Below, in pieces: positions 61,173 through 64,000 of a stretch of 64,000 nt of DNA. The position numbers and the translations under genes are program-made. The notes under the pieces are model-generated. The model had not been told where the DNA came from. It ran no database searches and saw only the letters and a program-made list of their open reading frames with translations. Numbering within the stretch: the stretch's first letter is position 1; every line of letters begins with the position of its first letter. The stretch is from Streptomyces sp. NBC_00775 (GTDB lineage: Bacteria; Actinomycetota; Actinomycetes; Streptomycetales; Streptomycetaceae), in contig NZ_CP108938.1 in assembly GCF_036347135.1 (NCBI RefSeq), positions 434,001 to 498,000 on the forward strand. Direction: 5' to 3'.

Positions 61173-61952
61173 GTGAGCGATCACACGACTACGGGGGGTA
61201 CGGGTGCTTTCGATCGACGTGTGCGGGAAGAGCGGCAAAGCGTGTCGGCCGGGCGGTGCCCCGTGACGCGCCGTCGGCCGCCCGTCCGGTGGCTCGGGCG
61301 GAGGCCCAGCAGGCGGCAACGGGAGGCGGACGCACGACTGTTGGTGATCCTGGTGGTCGCCGGCGCGGCCGTCCTGGTGGTCCGATGGCTCGCGGACCAC
61401 TGGTGGGTGGTCGTGACCGCTGTGGTGTTCGCGGGTCTCGCGGGGGCCGGGTGGCTGTACCGGAGTCGGCAGCGGGCGCGGTGGGAGGAAGTGCGGTCGC
61501 GCAGGCTGCGGTACGCGCTGGCGCAGCTGGACGGGCTGCACCACCAGGAGTTCGAGCAGGCGGTACGGGAGTTGATGCGCCGTGACGGCTGCCCGGATTC
61601 CGCGCGGGTCGGTGGCCGTGGGGATCTGGGCGCGGACGTGAAGGCGACGGACCCGTTCGGGCGGCGCTGGGTGATCCAGTGCAAGCACCGCCGCGACGGG
61701 GATCGCGGGTCCGCGGTGGGCACACCGGATCTGCAGGTCCTCAATGGCACGGCGCGACCCGTGCACCGGGCCGATGTGGCGGTCATGGTGACCAATGGCC
61801 GGATAACGGGCCCCGCGCGGGACTTCGCGGAGCAGCAGCGGCTCCACCTCGTCGACCGCCGGCTGCTCGCCACCTGGGCGGCGGGATCGCAACCGCTGTG
61901 GGAGCTGCTGCGGGCACTCCCACCGCCGCGCGGACGATCCGCTCTGTCCTGA
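61173..61952 (+). CDS. membrane-anchored Mrr-like restriction endonuclease domain protein
   Basis: About 259 residues. A basic N-terminus is followed by two hydrophobic segments (LLVILVVAGAAVLVVRWLA and WVVVTAVVFAGLAGAGWLY) and a C-terminal Mrr_cat nuclease domain: LDGLHHQEFEQAVRELMRRD, GGRGDLGADVKATD and WVIQCKHR. The D...QxK catalytic set (D of GADVK, Q and K of IQCKH) is present. Similar proteins are common in Streptomyces and not clearly restriction enzymes; the anchor suggests surveillance of DNA near the membrane. Starts at 61137 (TTG), 61173 (GTG) or 61263 (GTG) are possible. Confidence 0.75.
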   Translation: MSDHTTTGGTGAFDRRVREERQSVSAGRCPVTRRRPPVRWLGRRPSRRQREADARLLVILVVAGAAVLVVRWLADHWWVVVTAVVFAGLAGAGWLYRSRQRARWEEVRSRRLRYALAQLDGLHHQEFEQAVRELMRRDGCPDSARVGGRGDLGADVKATDPFGRRWVIQCKHRRDGDRGSAVGTPDLQVLNGTARPVHRADVAVMVTNGRITGPARDFAEQQRLHLVDRRLLATWAAGSQPLWELLRALPPPRGRSALS

Positions 61953-62186
61953 CCGTCCGTGACGAACAGGATGGAGCCTCGGGGAGCGCGCCTTGGGGAG
62001 CCTTGGGGAGGGGCTGGAAATGAAGAACCGTCCCGTGCGAGCGACGGTCCGTGGGCCGGGAACTCGGCCTCGGGCGAACTGCTCGGTGAATCGTGCACGG
62101 TTGTCGCCGGTGTGGGCTACATTCGGGAATCCTCGACACCGGCGTCTCTGGGTGAGGCCACGTTGAGGAGAATTCCGGAGCGGCGA

Positions 62187-64000
62187 ATGCACCAGTCCGA
62201 ACTTCCTCCACCGGCCACAGCACTGATGCAGGGGGGACTCGCCGACAGCCTCTTCGAAGCGGCACACCGCACCCCTGACCTTCCGCAGCTGGCGCGCCGC
62301 CCCGATGTCTCCTCCGCGGCCTGGACGCCCGTGACCGCGGCGGAACTGTGGGGCGAGGTGGTCGACCTGGCGCGGGGGCTTGTCAGCTCGGGCATACGCC
62401 CGGGCGACCGCGTGGCCATCATGGCGCGTACGCGCTACGAGTGGACCGTGCTCAGCTATGCGCTGTGGTCGGTGGGCGCCGAAATCGTGCCGATCTATCC
62501 GACGTCGTCGCACGAGCAGGTCGCGTGGATTCTGAAGGACGCGCACTGCGTCGCCGTGGTGGTCGAGGACGAGCAGGGGGTCATGACAGTCGGCTCGGCG
62601 TGCGCCGCGCTCCCATTCCTGCGCCACGTCTGGCAGTTGGACAGCGGGGCGCTGACGCAGCTGGTCGAGCGGGGCCGGGCGATACCGGCGACGGCGGTCG
62701 ACTCGCTGCGCCGGATCGTGCTGCCCGACTCGACCGCGGTCATCGCCTACACCTCCGGCACGACGGGCCACCCGAGGGGCTGCGCCTTGACGCACCGCAA
62801 CCTGGCGAGCCCCTGCGACACGCTGCTCGAAGGCTGGAGACATACGGCGGCTCCTCCCGGAGAGCAGCCCGCCGTCCTCGCCTTCCTGCCCTTCTCCCAC
62901 GTGTACGGCCTGATGATCCAGGGGCTCTGTCTGCGTGGCGGCATCCTGATGGGGCACGAGCCCGATCTGGGCGAGGGGGCACTCTCCGCGGCGCTGCTGT
63001 CCTTCCGGCCGACCTACCTGTACGCGGTTCCGTCCGTCTTCGAGAAGATCTACAAGAACTTCCTGCGGGCGGCCCAGCAATCGGGCCGCGCCTCACTGTT
63101 CGAGCGTGCCGTCCGCACCGCGCAGGATTTCGCCCTCGCCGAAGAACGTCATCGGCTGGGCAAGGGCTCGGGCCCCGGCTTCGACCTGCGACTGCAGCAC
63201 TCGCTCTACGAGAAGACGGTGTACAAGAAGTTGCGCGCCGCGCTGGGCGGACGGGTATGTGGCGCGGTGTCGGGCGGCTCGCCCCTGAACCGTGAACTCA
63301 CCCTCTTCTACGCGGGAATCGGAATCTTCGTGCACGACGGATACGGGCTCACGGAGACAGCCGGAGGAATTACCGCGCAGCCCGTGGGACGCGAGAAGTT
63401 CGGAACGGTCGGGCGCCCGCTGCCGGGCACGGACATCCATGTGGCCGACGACGGGGAGATCTTCGTGTCGGGGCCCTCGGTGTTCCAGGGATACCTCAAC
63501 GACGCCCTGGCCACTCAGGACTCGTTCCTGGACGGTTGGCTGGCCACGGGCGACGTCGGGCGTCTCGACTTCGAGGGATATCTGACCATTACCGGGCGCA
63601 AGAAGGAGATCATCATCACGAGTAGTGGAAAGAGTGTGGCTCCCGCGGCTCTCGAAGAGCGCCTGCGGGTCCACCCGCTCATCCACCAAGCCGTGGTGGT
63701 GGGTGACAACCGCCCTTGCGTGGGGGCCCTCATCACTCTGGATCCCGAATTCGTCGCGCACTGGCGCGCGTCCCGGTCCAGGGGGGAAACACCGGTCCGG
63801 GACGCGCGCGAGGAGAACGAATTGCGGGAGGAGGTCAGACGCGCGGTCGCCGCGGCCAACAGCACCGTGTCCCGCTCGGAATCCATTCGGGTGTTCCGTG
63901 TCCTCCCGGAGGCCTTCGATCTGGCCAATGGATTGCTGACGCCCTCGATGAAGTTGCGCCGGGACGCGATTACTCAGCGGTTCGCCGCCGAGATCGAGGC
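62187..64000 (+). CDS. long-chain acyl-CoA synthetase, partial at the right edge
   Basis: 604 codons are inside the window with no stop. An AMP-forming ligase of the FadD15/long-chain type: LARGLVSSGIRPGDRVAIMA, AYTSGTTGHPRGCALTHRNL (A3), LPFSHVYGLMIQ, VPSVFEKIYKNF, DGYGLTETAGGI (A5), WLATGDVGRLDFEGYLTITG (A7-A8), KKEIIITSSGKSVAP and, near the edge, LLTPSMKLRR with the A10 Lys. It activates fatty acids as acyl-AMP and then acyl-CoA. ATG 62187 follows CCGGAG. The 234-bp gap upstream (61953-62186) shows no other feature. Confidence 0.9.
   Translation, partial: MHQSELPPPATALMQGGLADSLFEAAHRTPDLPQLARRPDVSSAAWTPVTAAELWGEVVDLARGLVSSGIRPGDRVAIMARTRYEWTVLSYALWSVGAEIVPIYPTSSHEQVAWILKDAHCVAVVVEDEQGVMTVGSACAALPFLRHVWQLDSGALTQLVERGRAIPATAVDSLRRIVLPDSTAVIAYTSGTTGHPRGCALTHRNLASPCDTLLEGWRHTAAPPGEQPAVLAFLPFSHVYGLMIQGLCLRGGILMGHEPDLGEGALSAALLSFRPTYLYAVPSVFEKIYKNFLRAAQQSGRASLFERAVRTAQDFALAEERHRLGKGSGPGFDLRLQHSLYEKTVYKKLRAALGGRVCGAVSGGSPLNRELTLFYAGIGIFVHDGYGLTETAGGITAQPVGREKFGTVGRPLPGTDIHVADDGEIFVSGPSVFQGYLNDALATQDSFLDGWLATGDVGRLDFEGYLTITGRKKEIIITSSGKSVAPAALEERLRVHPLIHQAVVVGDNRPCVGALITLDPEFVAHWRASRSRGETPVRDAREENELREEVRRAVAAANSTVSRSESIRVFRVLPEAFDLANGLLTPSMKLRRDAITQRFAAEIE

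Noticed and set aside
61140..63080. 646-codon minus-strand open frame near the right end
   Set aside because: It overlaps the Mrr-like and acyl-CoA synthetase genes, both with intact catalytic motifs on the plus strand.

Overview
The window is high-GC chromosomal DNA of the Streptomyces type. Codons end mostly in G/C, GTG and TTG starts are common, genes often overlap by ATGA or GTGA, and exported proteins carry Tat signals or lipoboxes. TTA codons (the bldA-dependent leucine codon) are visible in the phosphotransferase gene near 2 kb and in the DUF3500 gene near 42.4 kb. No tRNA, rRNA, CRISPR array or phage module was seen. The content is accessory: catabolic operons, one PKS, one insertion sequence and several decayed gene remnants.

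Layout. 0-7.4 kb: a MarR/EamA divergent pair with twin operators, an aminoglycoside-phosphotransferase-like gene, a decayed metX end, an MDR oxidoreductase with a MerR regulator, an unrecognised protein and a GPP34 protein. 7.5-16.1 kb: a FUSC membrane protein, then a minus-strand catabolic set (AsnC regulator, class III aminotransferase, M19 dipeptidase, amidohydrolase) facing an IclR regulator coupled to an ornithine-cyclodeaminase-like gene. 16.1-23.5 kb: a lipoprotein, an OmpR-type two-component system followed by two small exported proteins, a secreted M1 metallopeptidase and a tetratricopeptide-like membrane protein. 23.6-31.8 kb: one self-contained PKS, CoA ligase-ACP-KS-AT-DH-KR-ACP-TE.

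31.8-51.1 kb: two minus-strand exported esterase-type genes, then a 15.7-kb run of same-strand, tightly spaced genes. The run holds an ABC importer (ATPase at its start, lipoprotein and permease near its end), a CoxG-like protein, an HpcH/HpaI aldolase, a LigJ-like hydratase, a TPP enzyme, three tandem cytoplasmic relatives of 4,5-dihydroxyphthalate decarboxylase, a frameshifted DUF3500 gene, a LigI-like amidohydrolase, an FCD-type GntR regulator, a cytoplasmic type-B esterase and a Tat-exported lactonase-fold protein. Palindromes of FadR-family type lie in front of the first gene. I read this as an inducible uptake and catabolism operon for an aromatic-acid- or pyrone-derived (poly)carboxylate. 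It is the most interesting candidate for an undescribed pathway here, since no ring-cleavage dioxygenase or dehydrogenase accompanies it.

51.2-64 kb: a TetR gene with a damaged N-terminus, a GNAT remnant broken by a 13-bp duplication, threonine aldolase, an LLM flavin enzyme, an epoxide hydrolase, soluble transhydrogenase (sthA), an SRPBCC protein, and an ankyrin-repeat gene split by a complete IS200/IS605 element (tnpA plus tnpB). Its excision would restore the reading frame exactly. An Mrr-like membrane nuclease and an acyl-CoA synthetase running off the right edge close the window.
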